Positions 1-9,060 of a stretch of DNA of 48,391 nt are shown here, piece after piece. Numbering within the stretch: the stretch's first letter is position 1; each line of letters opens with the position of its first letter. Below the pieces are notes generated by a model that was not told the DNA's origin, made no database searches, and saw only the letters and a list, made by a program, of their open reading frames with translations. The stretch is from Lachnospiraceae bacterium (GTDB lineage: Bacteria; Bacillota; Clostridia; Lachnospirales; Lachnospiraceae), in assembly GCA_024693135.1 (NCBI GenBank), contig JAILLN010000066.1, positions 1 to 48,391 on the forward strand. Direction: 5' to 3'. The position numbers were made by a program, and so were the translations under genes.

Positions 1-155
1 AATAACAGAGTGGCTACATGCCGGAGACTGTTAGAATGGCTCTTGCCAGATGTTGTCAAAAACAAACAAATGTGACTGTTCAAGAGAAGAAAAGCGAGTT
101 GAAATTTACCTCTTGACAAAGGTCACTTCATAACAGACGGAAGGAGGCATTGAGA
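1..155. other. Flank upstream of trpB
   Basis: No complete gene lies here. Plus frame 1 is open from the window edge to a TGA at 73-75 and could be the tail of a gene cut by the edge, but its 24 residues match nothing I recognise. A TTGACA hexamer at about 113-118 is not followed by a convincing -10 at 16-18 nt. The stretch is too short for a T-box leader. Confidence 0.3.
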
Positions 156-1343
156 ATGGGAAAGACAGGGAGGTTCGGCCCCTACGGGGGGCAGTATATC
201 ACGGAAACCCTGATGAATGCGGTTTTGGAGCTGGATGAGGCTTATCAGAAGTATAAAAACGACCCGGAGTTCCTTTCGGAATTAAAGACCCTTTACCAGG
301 ATTATGCAGGCCGTCCAAGCCTTCTTACCTATGCCGGAAAAATGACGCAGGACCTGGGGGGTGCCAGGATCTATCTTAAGAGGGAAGACCTGAACCATAC
401 CGGATCCCATAAGATCAATAACTGCCTGGGTCAGGTGCTTTTGGCAAAAAAGATGGGAAAGAAGCGGATCATTGCGGAGACCGGGGCCGGGCAGCATGGC
501 GTGGCGACGGCTACGGTCTGTGCCCTGATGGGAATGGAATGTGAGATCTTCATGGGAAGGCTGGATACGGAAAGACAGGCTTTGAATGTGTATCGCATGG
601 AACTTCTGGGAGCGAAGGTGCACCCGGTCACGAGCGGAACGGAAACCCTGAAGGATGCCGTGAATGAGACGATGCGGGAGTGGACGGCGCGTATTGACGA
701 CACCCATTATTGCCTGGGTTCTGTCATGGGGCCGCATCCTTTTCCGGCCATGGTGCGGGATTTCCAGAAGGTGATCGGAGAGGAGATCAAGGCCCAGATC
801 ATGGAAAAAGAAGGAAAGCTCCCTGCCGCGGTAATTGCCTGTGTGGGCGGGGGCAGCAATGCCATGGGAGCATTTTATGACTTCATCGGGGATAAGGATG
901 TGAGGCTGATCGGCTGTGAGGCGGCAGGAGAGGGAGCAGACACACCCCGCACGGCGGCAACTATCGCAACAGGACGGGTCGGCATTTTTCATGGGATGAA
1001 ATCCCTTTTCTGCCAGGATGAATTCGGCCAGATCGCACCGGTCTATTCCATCTCCGCCGGATTGGATTATCCCGGGATCGGGCCGGAGCATGCGGAGCTT
1101 TACCGCACCGGCCGGGCAGAATACGTGCCGGTTACGGATGAGGAGGCGGTACAGGCATTTGAATACCTGTCCAGGATGGAGGGCATCATCCCAGCCATCG
1201 AAAGTGCACATGCCGTAGCCTATGCCATAAAGCTTGCGCCTGTCCTTGCAAAAGACCAGAGCATTGTGATCAATATTTCCGGCAGGGGAGACAAGGACGT
1301 GGCGGCCATTGCGCGATACAGAGGGAGGGATATCCATGATTAA
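156..1343 (+). CDS. trpB: Tryptophan synthase beta subunit
   Basis: This PLP enzyme joins indole and L-serine to make tryptophan, as the beta half of the cytosolic TrpA2B2 complex. The 395-aa frame has the family's usual length and every landmark: HTGSHKINN with the PLP lysine at about residue 86, AETGAGQHG with the catalytic glutamate at about 108, the phosphate-binding GGGSNA loop and the C-terminal GRGDKD. A TTG at 150 is also open, but AAGGAGG at 141-147 sits 8 nt before the ATG at 156 and only 2 nt before the TTG, so 156 is chosen. The stop overlaps the start of trpA by 8 nt, which implies translational coupling. The other trp genes are presumably beyond the left edge. Confidence 0.97.
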   Translation: MGKTGRFGPYGGQYITETLMNAVLELDEAYQKYKNDPEFLSELKTLYQDYAGRPSLLTYAGKMTQDLGGARIYLKREDLNHTGSHKINNCLGQVLLAKKMGKKRIIAETGAGQHGVATATVCALMGMECEIFMGRLDTERQALNVYRMELLGAKVHPVTSGTETLKDAVNETMREWTARIDDTHYCLGSVMGPHPFPAMVRDFQKVIGEEIKAQIMEKEGKLPAAVIACVGGGSNAMGAFYDFIGDKDVRLIGCEAAGEGADTPRTAATIATGRVGIFHGMKSLFCQDEFGQIAPVYSISAGLDYPGIGPEHAELYRTGRAEYVPVTDEEAVQAFEYLSRMEGIIPAIESAHAVAYAIKLAPVLAKDQSIVINISGRGDKDVAAIARYRGRDIHD

Positions 1344-2115
1344 AGTGAGAGAAGCATTCAGGAAAGGCAAAGCCTTCATTCCCTTTGTCACAGGGGGAGA
1401 TCCGGACCTGGAAACCACGAAAAAGCTTTTGTTTGCCATGCAGGAGGCAGGGGCGGATCTGATCGAGATCGGGGTGCCCTTCTCCGACCCCATCGCAGAG
1501 GGCCCGGTGATCCAAGCCGCGGATGACAGGGCATTGAAAAACGGCTGTACGACAGACCGATTATTTGATATGGTAAGGGAGGCGGGGGATGAGATCCGGA
1601 TCCCGATGGTCTTCATGACCTATGCCAATCCGATTTTTTCCTATGGCACGGAAGCCTTTATGAAGCGGTGCAGAGAGTGCGGGATATCGGCAGTCATCGT
1701 CCCGGACCTTCCCTTTGAGGAAAAGGGGGAAATCCTGGAGGAATGCCATGCCAATGATGTCCAGCTGATCTCCATGATCGCTCCTACATCCAGGGAGAGG
1801 ATCCTGGCCATCGCCAAGGAGGCGGAAGGGTTCCTGTACTGCGTGTCTTCCCTTGGGGTGACGGGAGTGAGGGAGCAGATCACCACGGACATCGGCGGAA
1901 TGGTCGGGATGGTCCGGGAAGTATCGGATATTCCCTGTGCCGTGGGATTTGGCATTTCTTCCCCTGAGCAGGCGCGGAGGATGGCCGGAATCTCGGATGG
2001 GGCGATCGTCGGCTCTGCCATTGTAAAGCTTGTAGCAAAGCATGGCCGGGACTGTGTGCCTTTTGTAGAGAAGTATGTCAGGGAAATGAAAGATGCAGTG
2101 AGAGAAGCAGGGTAA
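1336..2115 (+). CDS. trpA: Tryptophan synthase alpha subunit
   Basis: The alpha subunit cleaves indole-3-glycerol phosphate to indole, which is channelled to TrpB. The frame is a 259-aa TIM barrel starting MIKVREAF. The catalytic glutamate is visible in [11 protein letters not shown] (about residue 44). The second catalytic acid, Asp in the enterobacterial LADGP motif, is Glu here (IAEGP). I believe this form is common in clostridial TrpA, so it is not read as inactivation. The ATG at 1336 is preceded by AGGGAGGG inside the end of trpB and overlaps that gene by 8 nt. An upstream in-frame ATG at 1309 lies deep within trpB and has no ribosome site. Translation continues almost without a gap into the ferredoxin gene. 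Confidence 0.96.
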   Translation: MIKVREAFRKGKAFIPFVTGGDPDLETTKKLLFAMQEAGADLIEIGVPFSDPIAEGPVIQAADDRALKNGCTTDRLFDMVREAGDEIRIPMVFMTYANPIFSYGTEAFMKRCRECGISAVIVPDLPFEEKGEILEECHANDVQLISMIAPTSRERILAIAKEAEGFLYCVSSLGVTGVREQITTDIGGMVGMVREVSDIPCAVGFGISSPEQARRMAGISDGAIVGSAIVKLVAKHGRDCVPFVEKYVREMKDAVREAG

Positions 2116-2116
2116 A

Positions 2117-2350
2117 ATGTCTGTGATCAGGGATTTCTTAAATCCGAAAAAGAAGATAAGGGTGCCCGGGATGGAGGAAAACTTTTATGCCACGGAGGAT
2201 TGCGACGGCTGCGGGGAATGCTTCCGCAGATGTCCTTCCGGGCATATCAAGATGGTAGAGGGCAGGCCGGATTGGGGCAAGCCGTGTCTCATGTGTGCCG
2301 CCTGCGGTACGGTCTGCCCGAAAAATGCCATCCGGTACGGCAAGCGATGA
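2117..2350 (+). CDS. Small 2[4Fe-4S] ferredoxin-type protein
   Basis: A 77-residue protein with two complete four-cysteine motifs, CDGCGECFRRCP and CLMCAACGTVCP, each followed by proline as in clostridial ferredoxins, so two [4Fe-4S] clusters are expected. It is soluble and has no signal peptide. The first 22 residues are basic and not part of the usual ferredoxin fold. Its start lies 1 nt after the trpA stop, and its stop shares ATGA with the start of yigZ, so it belongs to the trpBA transcript. The electron partner is unknown, and nothing shows a role in tryptophan synthesis. Confidence 0.88.
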   Translation: MSVIRDFLNPKKKIRVPGMEENFYATEDCDGCGECFRRCPSGHIKMVEGRPDWGKPCLMCAACGTVCPKNAIRYGKR

Positions 2351-3000
2351 TCGCTTACAGGACAGTGCTTCGCGGCTGGGAAGCTTCCGTGGAGGTGAAA
2401 AAGTCAAAATTCATCGCCGTGCTTTGCCCTGCGGCCACGGAAGAAGAGGCGGTCTCGGTCCTTGAGGCAGAAAGAAAAAAACACTATGACGCAAAGCACC
2501 ACTGCAGCGCCTATCTGCTTTATCTGCCGGATGGAAAGAAGGAATCAGAGCAGTCATACCATGACGTGCCTCATTCCAGCGATGACGGTGAGCCCTCCGG
2601 CACGGCGGGGAAGCCGATCCTGGAGGTCTTAAAGGGCGCAGGGGTGAAGAATGCGGTCTGCGTGGTGACCCGTTATTTCGGCGGTACCCTTTTGGGTACG
2701 GGAGGCCTGGTCCGGGCTTATACGGATGCCGCAAGAGCTGTCCTGGAGCAGGCAGAGCTTGTGAATATGTCGCAAAGGGAGAGGTTTGCGCTCTCATTTG
2801 GATATGGCTTCACAGGGAAAGCCGATTACCTCATCCAGGCCTGTGGCTGCGTGAGAATGGAAGCGGAATACGGACAGGATGTGAAGTATGTCTGTACTGT
2901 GGGGCTTTCGCAGAGGGAGAGGCTTTATGCAGAGCTGACGGAAGCATCGGCAGGACAGGCTGTGATCACGCCCATGGAGGTTGATTTTTATCCGGAATAA
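2347..3000 (+). CDS. yigZ: YigZ/IMPACT family protein
   Basis: A 217-aa member of the YigZ/UPF0029 (IMPACT) family. The N-terminal domain carries the hallmark motifs HHCSAY, SDDGEPSGTAGKPI and VVTRYFGGTLLGTGGL. The C-terminal part, about 70 residues, matches the second small domain of the family. The eukaryotic homologue IMPACT regulates GCN2-dependent translation control, but the bacterial role is not settled, so none is assigned. The start ATG at 2347 overlaps the preceding stop (ATGA). A longer in-frame extension back to 2200 runs through the ferredoxin gene and is rejected. The stop abuts the mgtE start. Confidence 0.9.
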   Translation: MIAYRTVLRGWEASVEVKKSKFIAVLCPAATEEEAVSVLEAERKKHYDAKHHCSAYLLYLPDGKKESEQSYHDVPHSSDDGEPSGTAGKPILEVLKGAGVKNAVCVVTRYFGGTLLGTGGLVRAYTDAARAVLEQAELVNMSQRERFALSFGYGFTGKADYLIQACGCVRMEAEYGQDVKYVCTVGLSQRERLYAELTEASAGQAVITPMEVDFYPE

Positions 3001-4362
3001 ATGATATTATTAAATGTCATGGATAATACAAGCATTCAGGATATGATCGACAAAAGGCAGTTCAATGATCTGCGCCGTGAACTGGCAGACATGAACGAGG
3101 CAGACATCGCATCAGCCCTGGAGGAGCTTCCGAAGGAGGAGCTTCCCCGGATCTTTCGCCTGCTTCCCAAGGCGATGGCGGCAGATGTCTTTTCTTTCCT
3201 GCCCACAGATGTTCAGCAGGAATTGATCACCAGCCTTACAGATGCCGAGGCGGCAAACATTATCAATAACCTGATGGCGGATGACGCGACCGACCTTATG
3301 GAGGAGATGCCTGCCAATGTGGTAAAGCGCCTCCTTGCCAATGCCAGCGCGGATACCCGCAGGGACATCAACCATCTGCTGCTATTTCCGGATAATTCCG
3401 CCGGATCCATCATGACCGTGGAGTATATGGATCTGAAGGAAGACTGGACCATCGCAAAATGCATGGAGCGGATCCGTAAGACAGGCCTTGATTCGGAAAC
3501 GATCTATACCTGCTATGTATTGGACAAGGCCAGGAAGCTGATCGGCACCGTGGCTTTAAGGTACTTGATCATCGGGGATCCAAATGCGACGGTGGGGAGC
3601 ATCATGAACGAAAACGTGATCTCGGTCCGGACCCTGGATGACCAGGAAGAGGTGGCGAAGCTTTTCCAGAAATATGACTTTAACTCCATGCCGGTAGTGG
3701 ATGGAGAAGAACGGCTTGTGGGGATCATCACCATCGATGATATCGTGGATATCATCCAGGAAGAGGCCACCGAGGATATCGAAAAGATGGCCGCTATCCT
3801 GCCTTCCGACAAGCCCTATCTGAAAACCGGAGTGGTGGATCTTTATAAGAAGCGCATCGGATGGCTTCTTCTGCTCATGATCTCGGCTACCTTCACCGGC
3901 AGGATCATCATGCATTATGAATCTGCACTGGGGGCATATCTTGTTCTGACCACATTCATCCCGATGCTGATGGATTCCGGGGGGAATACCGGATCCCAGG
4001 CATCCGTCACCATCATCCGCGGGCTCTCCCTGGATGAGATTGAGTTTTCCGATATAGGTAAGGTCATATGGAAGGAGCTCCGGGTGGGGATCATGTGCGG
4101 CATCACCCTGGCTGCCGCCAACTTTGTAAAACTCCTGGTAATAGACCGGGTAACCCCGCTGGTAGCCCTGGTGATCTCTCTGACGCTGATCACCACCGTG
4201 CTCCTGGCGAAAATGATCGGCGCCTCCCTTCCGATGTGCGCCAAGAAGCTGGGCTTTGACCCGGCTGTGATGGCAAGCCCCCTGATCACTACCATTGTAG
4301 ATGCGGTATCCCTGCTGGTCTATTTCCAGTTTGCCACGCGGATCCTGCATATCGTTTCCTGA
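3001..4362 (+). CDS. mgtE: MgtE-type magnesium transporter
   Basis: A 453-aa magnesium channel/transporter of the MgtE family. Domain order is the cytosolic MgtE N domain of stacked helices (about 20-130), two CBS domains (about 135-255) that sense Mg2+ in known members, a connecting helix, and five membrane segments (about 285-450). The pore-motif region PMLMDSGGNTGSQ is visible. The start is ambiguous: the ATG at 3001 directly follows the yigZ stop and the ATG at 3019 also fits, with no strong ribosome site before either. Direct abutment suggests coupling with yigZ. CBS-mediated gating is known for the family and is not proven here. Confidence 0.94.
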   Translation: MILLNVMDNTSIQDMIDKRQFNDLRRELADMNEADIASALEELPKEELPRIFRLLPKAMAADVFSFLPTDVQQELITSLTDAEAANIINNLMADDATDLMEEMPANVVKRLLANASADTRRDINHLLLFPDNSAGSIMTVEYMDLKEDWTIAKCMERIRKTGLDSETIYTCYVLDKARKLIGTVALRYLIIGDPNATVGSIMNENVISVRTLDDQEEVAKLFQKYDFNSMPVVDGEERLVGIITIDDIVDIIQEEATEDIEKMAAILPSDKPYLKTGVVDLYKKRIGWLLLLMISATFTGRIIMHYESALGAYLVLTTFIPMLMDSGGNTGSQASVTIIRGLSLDEIEFSDIGKVIWKELRVGIMCGITLAAANFVKLLVIDRVTPLVALVISLTLITTVLLAKMIGASLPMCAKKLGFDPAVMASPLITTIVDAVSLLVYFQFATRILHIVS

Positions 4363-4450
4363 TGCCGATAGGGCAAAAGTGCCGGTCAAGGCAGTTTTTC
4401 GTATAAAATAAAGAGGATTTCACAGCTTGTTATTGTATTTAAATAAGAGC

Positions 4451-4479
4451 TTGTTTCTGGGCATTTCCTGTGATATTGT
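4451..4479 (+). promoter_or_regulatory. Candidate sigma-A promoter for the flagellin-like gene
   Basis: TTGTTT (4451-4456), a 17-nt spacer and TATTGT (4474-4479) lie about 50 nt before the start codon. The match to consensus is moderate. No flagellar sigma-28 element is present next to the gene. Confidence 0.4.
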
Positions 4480-4530
4480 TTAAATAGGGCTATGGCTGAT
4501 CTGCCATCAGCAGGTTTGAAAGGAGGAATG

Positions 4531-5280
4531 ATGAACGGAATTTCTGGTATAGGCCGTGATACTTCCTATTACTATAATGCATTATCGAGCGGAAAAAAGC
4601 AGCCAACGGCGGCGGCAGGGGCGGCGGAGCTGGCCCAGCTGGTCAAGCAGAATGCGGCGATCGATGCATATGAGGCGGGAGAGGATAATCTGGTCATGGC
4701 TCAGAGCGCGGCAAATATTGCCGACGGCGCCATGAGCGGCATGTCCGATTACCTGCAGAGAGCGAATGAGCTTTCCATCCGGATGTCCAATGGGCTGATG
4801 TCCGATTCGGACCGGAAGATCTTCCAGAACGAGATCGACCAGATGGCTTCCGGCATCCGGGACATCGCATCCAATACAAAATATAATGAGACCTATCTCC
4901 TGAATGGGGATGCGTCCCAGATCAGTGTGGCCACGGATGGAAACGGAGGATCACAGAGCCTGAATATCCCGGATTTCCTCCAGACCCTGAAGGAAAACCG
5001 GCTGGATACGGAGGGCATCAGCAAGGCGTTTGAGAGCCTGTCTTCCGCCCGGTCCAAGGTCGGCGCCCAGACGAATGGCATCGAATATGCCATGAACGTA
5101 AACCGCAAGACGGCAGAGGATCTCACGGCCGCATCCAGCAGGCTGGGAGATACGGATTATGCCAGCGCCACATCCGGCCTGAAGCGGAATCAGGTAATGG
5201 AGCAGTACAGCCAGATGATGCAGAGGCAGAAGATGCAGGCACAGGAGACGGCGGCGCAGGGATGGTTCAATAATCTATAA
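4531..5280 (+). CDS. Flagellin-like protein
   Basis: A 249-aa protein with flagellin-type ends. The N-terminal helical region contains LVKQNAAIDAYEAGEDNL and a long heptad-rich stretch. Its middle resembles the D1 segment (LQRANELSIRMSNG, KIFQNEIDQMASGI, NTKYNETYLLNGD). The C-terminus is a helical D0-like tail. It lacks the variable central domain, so it is short but not truncated. AGGAGG at 4521-4526 gives 4 nt spacing to the ATG at 4531 and only 1 nt to the ATG at 4528, so 4531 is preferred. No other flagellar gene is in the window, so it could be a solitary paralog or a filament component from an organism whose motility genes are elsewhere. A terminator follows. Confidence 0.8.
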   Translation: MNGISGIGRDTSYYYNALSSGKKQPTAAAGAAELAQLVKQNAAIDAYEAGEDNLVMAQSAANIADGAMSGMSDYLQRANELSIRMSNGLMSDSDRKIFQNEIDQMASGIRDIASNTKYNETYLLNGDASQISVATDGNGGSQSLNIPDFLQTLKENRLDTEGISKAFESLSSARSKVGAQTNGIEYAMNVNRKTAEDLTAASSRLGDTDYASATSGLKRNQVMEQYSQMMQRQKMQAQETAAQGWFNNL

Positions 5281-5302
5281 CCGATACGGGATGAATAATG
5301 AT

Positions 5303-5335
5303 ACAGCCGGGGTATCAGCCCCGGCTGTTTTTATT
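5303..5335 (+). terminator. Rho-independent terminator after the flagellin-like gene
   Basis: A perfect 10-bp stem, ACAGCCGGGG (5303-5312) and CCCCGGCTGT (5319-5328), with a 6-nt loop and a T-rich tail (TTTTTATTT). It separates the plus-strand flagellin-like gene from convergent typA, whose stop codon lies in the T tract. The minus-strand flank is less T-rich, so it works mainly for plus. Confidence 0.9.
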
Positions 5336-7178
5336 TCTGTGCCTGCTGCTTTTTGGCAAATCCCGCCCGTTTGCGGAGGGTCGGATCCAGGATCCGCTTC
5401 CGTATCCGGAGGGATACCGGAGTGACCTCTAAAAGCTCGTCGGAATCAATAAAGTCCAGGCACTGTTCCAGAGACATCTGGATCGGCGGGGTCAGGCGGA
5501 GAGCTTCGTCCGAGGCCGAGGTACGGGTATTGGTCAGATGCTTCTGCTTGCATACATTGACCTCGATGTCCTCGCTTTTCGGATTCGATCCGATGACCAT
5601 GCCGGAATAGACCGTGGTTCCGGGACCGATGAATAGGCTTCCCCGATCCTGGGCATTGAAGAGGCCGTAGGGCACTGCTTCTCCGGCTTCAAATGCGATC
5701 AGCGAGCCGGTCTTGCGGTAAGCGATATCACCCTTGTATGGGGCATATCCGTCAAAGATCGTATTGATGATGCCGTTCCCCTTCGTATCCGTCATGAAGG
5801 GTCCGCGGAAGCCGATGAGCCCGCGGGAGGGGATCTTAAATTCCAATCGGGTATAGCCGCCGGCGATGGAATTCATGGCCAAAAGCTCTCCCTTCCTTTC
5901 CGAAAGGCTGGAGATCACGGTACCGGAAAACTCGTCCGGCACATCCACATAGGCTGTTTCCATGGGCTCCAGGAGCTTGCCTGCTTCGTCCTTCTTATAG
6001 ATGACTTCCGCCTTGCTGACGGCAAATTCATAGCCCTCCCGCCGCATGTTTTCAATGAGCACCGAAAGATGAAGCTCACCCCGGCCGGATACCTTGAAGG
6101 TGTCCGTAGATTCTGTGGGATCTACCCGGAGGGAAACGTCGGTATTCAGCTCACGATACAGCCGGTCCTTGATATGCCGGGAGGTCACATATTTTCCTTC
6201 CCTCCCTGCCAGGGGAGAGTCATTGACGATGAAATGCATGGAAATGGTCGGATCAGAGATCTTCTGGAAAGGGATGGCCTCAGGCGCTTCCGGAGAGCAT
6301 ACCGTATCACCGATCTTCAGGTCTGCGATGCCGGATATGGCTACGATGGAGCCGACTCCGGCTTCCCTCACATCCTCCTTTTTCAGCCCCTCGAACTGAT
6401 AAAGCTTGCTGATCTTGACCTTTTCTTTCTGGGAAGGATCATGATGGTTGACGATCACCGCCTCCTGATTGATCCGGATCATGCCGTTGCTGATCTTTCC
6501 CACGCCGATCCTGCCCACATATTCATTGTAGTCAATGGTAGAGATCAGCATCTGAAGGGGAGCGTCCGGGTCTCCCTCCGGAGCCGGGATCGCCTCCAGG
6601 ATCGTATCAAACAGGGCGGTCATGTCTTTCCCCGGGACATCCGGATCCAGGGAGGAGGTGCCGTGCTTGGCAGATGCATAGACAAAGGGACAATCCAGCT
6701 GCCGGTCATTGGCGCCAAGATCCATCAGAAGCTCCAGCACTTCATCTACCACCTCTGAAGGACGGGCTCCGTCCCGGTCGATCTTATTGATGCAGGATAT
6801 GACCGGCAGATCCAGGGACAGGGCTTTCATCAGCACGAATTTTGTCTGGGGCATGACGCCCTCAAAGGCATCCACCAAAAGCACAACCCCGTCCACCATT
6901 TTCAGGATCCGCTCAACCTCTCCCCCGAAATCAGCATGTCCGGGGGTATCTACGATGTTTATGCGCACATCCTTGTACATGACGGAGGTGTTTTTGGAGA
7001 GGATGGTGATGCCGCGTTCCCGCTCCAGGTCATTGCTGTCCATGACCCGTTCTGCCACCTCCTGGTTTTCGCGGAACACCCCGCTCTGCCTTAGGAGGCA
7101 GTCCACCAGCGTGGTCTTGCCGTGATCCACATGGGCGATGATGGCAATATTACGGATTTTTTCCATTTTTTGAACCAT
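5331..7178 (-). CDS. typA: Translational GTPase TypA/BipA
   Basis: A 615-aa ribosome-associated GTPase of the TypA/BipA family, linked in other bacteria to 50S assembly and cold or stress adaptation. The G1 motif AHVDHGKTT, DTPGHADF, NKIDRDGA, the EF-G-like domains III and V and the TypA-specific C-terminal domain (GRGELHLSVL, RGLIGFRGPF) are all visible, and the length is normal. In the minus direction AGGAG lies about 9 nt before the ATG at 7178, giving MVQKMEKIRN. A longer frame to 7232 has no ribosome site, and the ATG five codons downstream is a less likely alternative. It is divergent from dapA and has its own promoter. Confidence 0.97.
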   Translation of the reverse strand: MVQKMEKIRNIAIIAHVDHGKTTLVDCLLRQSGVFRENQEVAERVMDSNDLERERGITILSKNTSVMYKDVRINIVDTPGHADFGGEVERILKMVDGVVLLVDAFEGVMPQTKFVLMKALSLDLPVISCINKIDRDGARPSEVVDEVLELLMDLGANDRQLDCPFVYASAKHGTSSLDPDVPGKDMTALFDTILEAIPAPEGDPDAPLQMLISTIDYNEYVGRIGVGKISNGMIRINQEAVIVNHHDPSQKEKVKISKLYQFEGLKKEDVREAGVGSIVAISGIADLKIGDTVCSPEAPEAIPFQKISDPTISMHFIVNDSPLAGREGKYVTSRHIKDRLYRELNTDVSLRVDPTESTDTFKVSGRGELHLSVLIENMRREGYEFAVSKAEVIYKKDEAGKLLEPMETAYVDVPDEFSGTVISSLSERKGELLAMNSIAGGYTRLEFKIPSRGLIGFRGPFMTDTKGNGIINTIFDGYAPYKGDIAYRKTGSLIAFEAGEAVPYGLFNAQDRGSLFIGPGTTVYSGMVIGSNPKSEDIEVNVCKQKHLTNTRTSASDEALRLTPPIQMSLEQCLDFIDSDELLEVTPVSLRIRKRILDPTLRKRAGFAKKQQAQK

Positions 7179-7211
7179 TTTTTTATTCTCCTGTCTAAAG
7201 TCGCAGTTACC

Positions 7212-7239
7212 ATCATAACATAATCTGCGCATTTTTCAA
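7212..7239 (-). promoter_or_regulatory. typA promoter
   Basis: Read on minus: TTGAAA (7239-7234), a 16-nt spacer and TATGAT (7217-7212), 34 nt before the typA start codon. It is a good sigma-A match. Confidence 0.65.
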
Positions 7240-7250
7240 CAATCAGAGTA

Positions 7251-7279
7251 TTTACAGTGCGGCCGGTCGGTGATAAAAT
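7251..7279 (+). promoter_or_regulatory. dapA promoter
   Basis: TTTACA (7251-7256), a 17-nt spacer and TAAAAT (7274-7279). It lies back to back with the typA promoter and would give a leader of about 120 nt. Confidence 0.6.
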
Positions 7280-7286
7280 AATTTTT

Positions 7287-7317
7287 AGCCGGCCTGTAGG
7301 AGGGCGGCTTGTTTTAT
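7287..7317 (+). promoter_or_regulatory. Hairpin with T-rich tail in the dapA leader
   Basis: AGCCGGCC (7287-7294) can pair with GGGCGGCT (7302-7309), with one G-G mismatch and a 7-nt loop, and TGTTTTAT follows. It lies within the transcribed leader just after the -10 and could be an attenuator. The leader is too short for a lysine riboswitch. Confidence 0.35.
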
Positions 7318-7404
7318 ATTATCCGGGATATTGCATCATAAGCCAGGCTCAATCCGCCAAGAGGGATTGGTTAAAGGCCACTTTATTAAAAGGAGGAAAA
7401 ATAA

Positions 7405-8292
7405 ATGCCGATTTTCAAGGGAGCCGGGGTAGCTATCGTTACGCCGTTCATGCCGGACGGAGAAGTCAATTACGATGAGTTTGCAAAACAGATTGACTTC
7501 CAGATCAATAATGGCACCGATGCCATCATCGTATGCGGGACAACGGGGGAATCCTCCTGCCTCTCCCATGAGGAGCACCTGGCCGTGATCGACTACTGCG
7601 TGAGGCGTGTCGCCCACAGGGTTCCCGTCGTGGCAGGCACGGGATCGAATTGTACGGATACCGCCGTATACCTGTCTGTGGAAGCGGAAAAGATCGGTGC
7701 CGACGCCCTTCTGGTGGTGACACCCTATTACAATAAAGCGACCCAGAAAGGCCTGATCGATCATTATACCATCGTGGCAGAGTCTGTGAAGCTGCCCATC
7801 ATCATGTATAACATCAAGAGCAGGACGGGAGTGAATATCAATGCCGATACGGCGGCTACGCTGATCAAGACGGTACCGAATATTGTCGGAGTGAAGGAAG
7901 CCAGCGGAGATATCGGCCAGGTGGCAAAGATCATGGCGCTGACGGAGGGCCAGTGTGAGATGTATTCCGGCAACGACAATGAAGTCATCCCCATCATGTC
8001 CCTAGGCGGGATCGGCGTGATCTCGGTGCTGTCCAATGTAGCGCCCTCCTATATGCATAATATGTGCATGAACTTCCTGAACGGGAATATCGAGGATGCC
8101 CGGAGGATGCAGCTGCGCATGATCGACATTGTAGATGCGCTTTTCTGTGAGGTCAATCCGATTCCGGTGAAGCATGCCATGAATTTGATGGGCATGAATG
8201 CCGGGCCCATGAGACGGCCGCTGTCTCCCATGGAACCGCAGAATCTGGAAAGGTTAAAGAAATCCATGAAGGATTTCGGGCTTCTTCAGTGA
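7405..8292 (+). CDS. dapA: 4-hydroxy-tetrahydrodipicolinate synthase
   Basis: DapA condenses pyruvate with aspartate semialdehyde, the first committed step of the DAP/lysine pathway. The 295-aa TIM barrel has the pyruvate-binding GTTGES (about 46-51), the catalytic tyrosine at about 135 in MYNIKSRTG, and the Schiff-base lysine at about 164 in VGVKEASGD. AGGAGG at 7391-7396 is ideally placed 8 nt before the ATG. The stop overlaps the GTG start of dapB by 4 nt, so the two consecutive enzymes are coupled. A dedicated promoter and a hairpin-bearing leader precede it. Confidence 0.97.
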   Translation: MPIFKGAGVAIVTPFMPDGEVNYDEFAKQIDFQINNGTDAIIVCGTTGESSCLSHEEHLAVIDYCVRRVAHRVPVVAGTGSNCTDTAVYLSVEAEKIGADALLVVTPYYNKATQKGLIDHYTIVAESVKLPIIMYNIKSRTGVNINADTAATLIKTVPNIVGVKEASGDIGQVAKIMALTEGQCEMYSGNDNEVIPIMSLGGIGVISVLSNVAPSYMHNMCMNFLNGNIEDARRMQLRMIDIVDALFCEVNPIPVKHAMNLMGMNAGPMRRPLSPMEPQNLERLKKSMKDFGLLQ

Positions 8293-9053
8293 TCCGGGTC
8301 ATCATCAGCGGGTGCAGCGGGCATATGGGGCGGATGGTAGCCTCCCAGGCGGAGAAGCTGGCGGGGGTAACCATCGTGGCAGGCATCGATCCCTTCACCG
8401 GTCCAGATCATGGCTTTCCGACATTCAAAAGCCATGAGGAGTGCATGGGATCCGGCATCGAGGCAGACGTTCTGATCGACTTTTCTTCTGCGTCCGCTCT
8501 GCCGGGGCTTTTGGCCTATGGCCGGGAAAAAAAGATCCCCATGGTGCTCTGCGCCACAGGATATACAGAGGAAGACAGGATCCAGATTGAAAAGGCGTCA
8601 TCTGAGGTTGCGATCCTCCGGTCGGCCAATATGACTCTCGGGATCAACCTTCTGGTGAAACTCTTAAAGGAAGCGGCTCCGATCCTTCAGGAAGCGGGAT
8701 TTGATATCGAGATCGTGGAGAAGCATCACAACCTGAAAAAGGACGCCCCCAGCGGCACAGCTCTTCTGCTGGCGGATGCCATCCGGGATTCTCTTCCTGA
8801 AAAATATGACTATGTCTATGACCGGAGCGATAGAAATGAAAAAAGGCCGGTGACGGAGATCGGCATTTCCGCGGTCAGGGCAGGGACGATCCCGGGAGAC
8901 CATGACGTAATATTTGGCGGAGAGGATGAGGTCATTACCTTTACCCACAGGGCTTATTCGAAAGCCGTTTTTGCAAAGGGCGCCCTTAAGGCGGCAATGT
9001 TCCTTGCAGGAAAAGGACCCGGGCTGTATACCATGTCGGATGTGATCGGCTGA
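8289..9053 (+). CDS. dapB: 4-hydroxy-tetrahydrodipicolinate reductase
   Basis: DapB reduces the DapA product to tetrahydrodipicolinate with NAD(P)H. The 254-aa protein begins with the Rossmann motif VIISGCSGHMGRM. The catalytic and substrate-binding segment is E(K)HHNLKKDAPSGTA in the middle, and a C-terminal segment completes the fold. The start is GTG at 8289, inside the dapA stop (GTGA). No in-frame ATG is available before residue 13. Codon use and base content match its neighbours. Eight nucleotides separate it from the hisA-like gene, which is probably co-transcribed. Confidence 0.96.
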   Translation: MIRVIISGCSGHMGRMVASQAEKLAGVTIVAGIDPFTGPDHGFPTFKSHEECMGSGIEADVLIDFSSASALPGLLAYGREKKIPMVLCATGYTEEDRIQIEKASSEVAILRSANMTLGINLLVKLLKEAAPILQEAGFDIEIVEKHHNLKKDAPSGTALLLADAIRDSLPEKYDYVYDRSDRNEKRPVTEIGISAVRAGTIPGDHDVIFGGEDEVITFTHRAYSKAVFAKGALKAAMFLAGKGPGLYTMSDVIG

Positions 9054-9060
9054 AGCGGAT

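Noticed and set aside
282..1616. A 444-codon open frame on minus opposite trpBA
   Set aside because: It lacks a ribosome site and any domain, and it lies wholly opposite two clear enzymes. GC-rich third positions leave such frames open by chance.
4364..4371. GCCGATAG considered as a sigma-28 -10 for the flagellin-like gene
   Set aside because: No TAAA element lies 15 nt upstream, and it overlaps the end of mgtE 160 nt before the start codon.
7280..7404. Lysine riboswitch before dapA
   Set aside because: The leader is only about 120 nt and lacks the long multi-stem core of the class.
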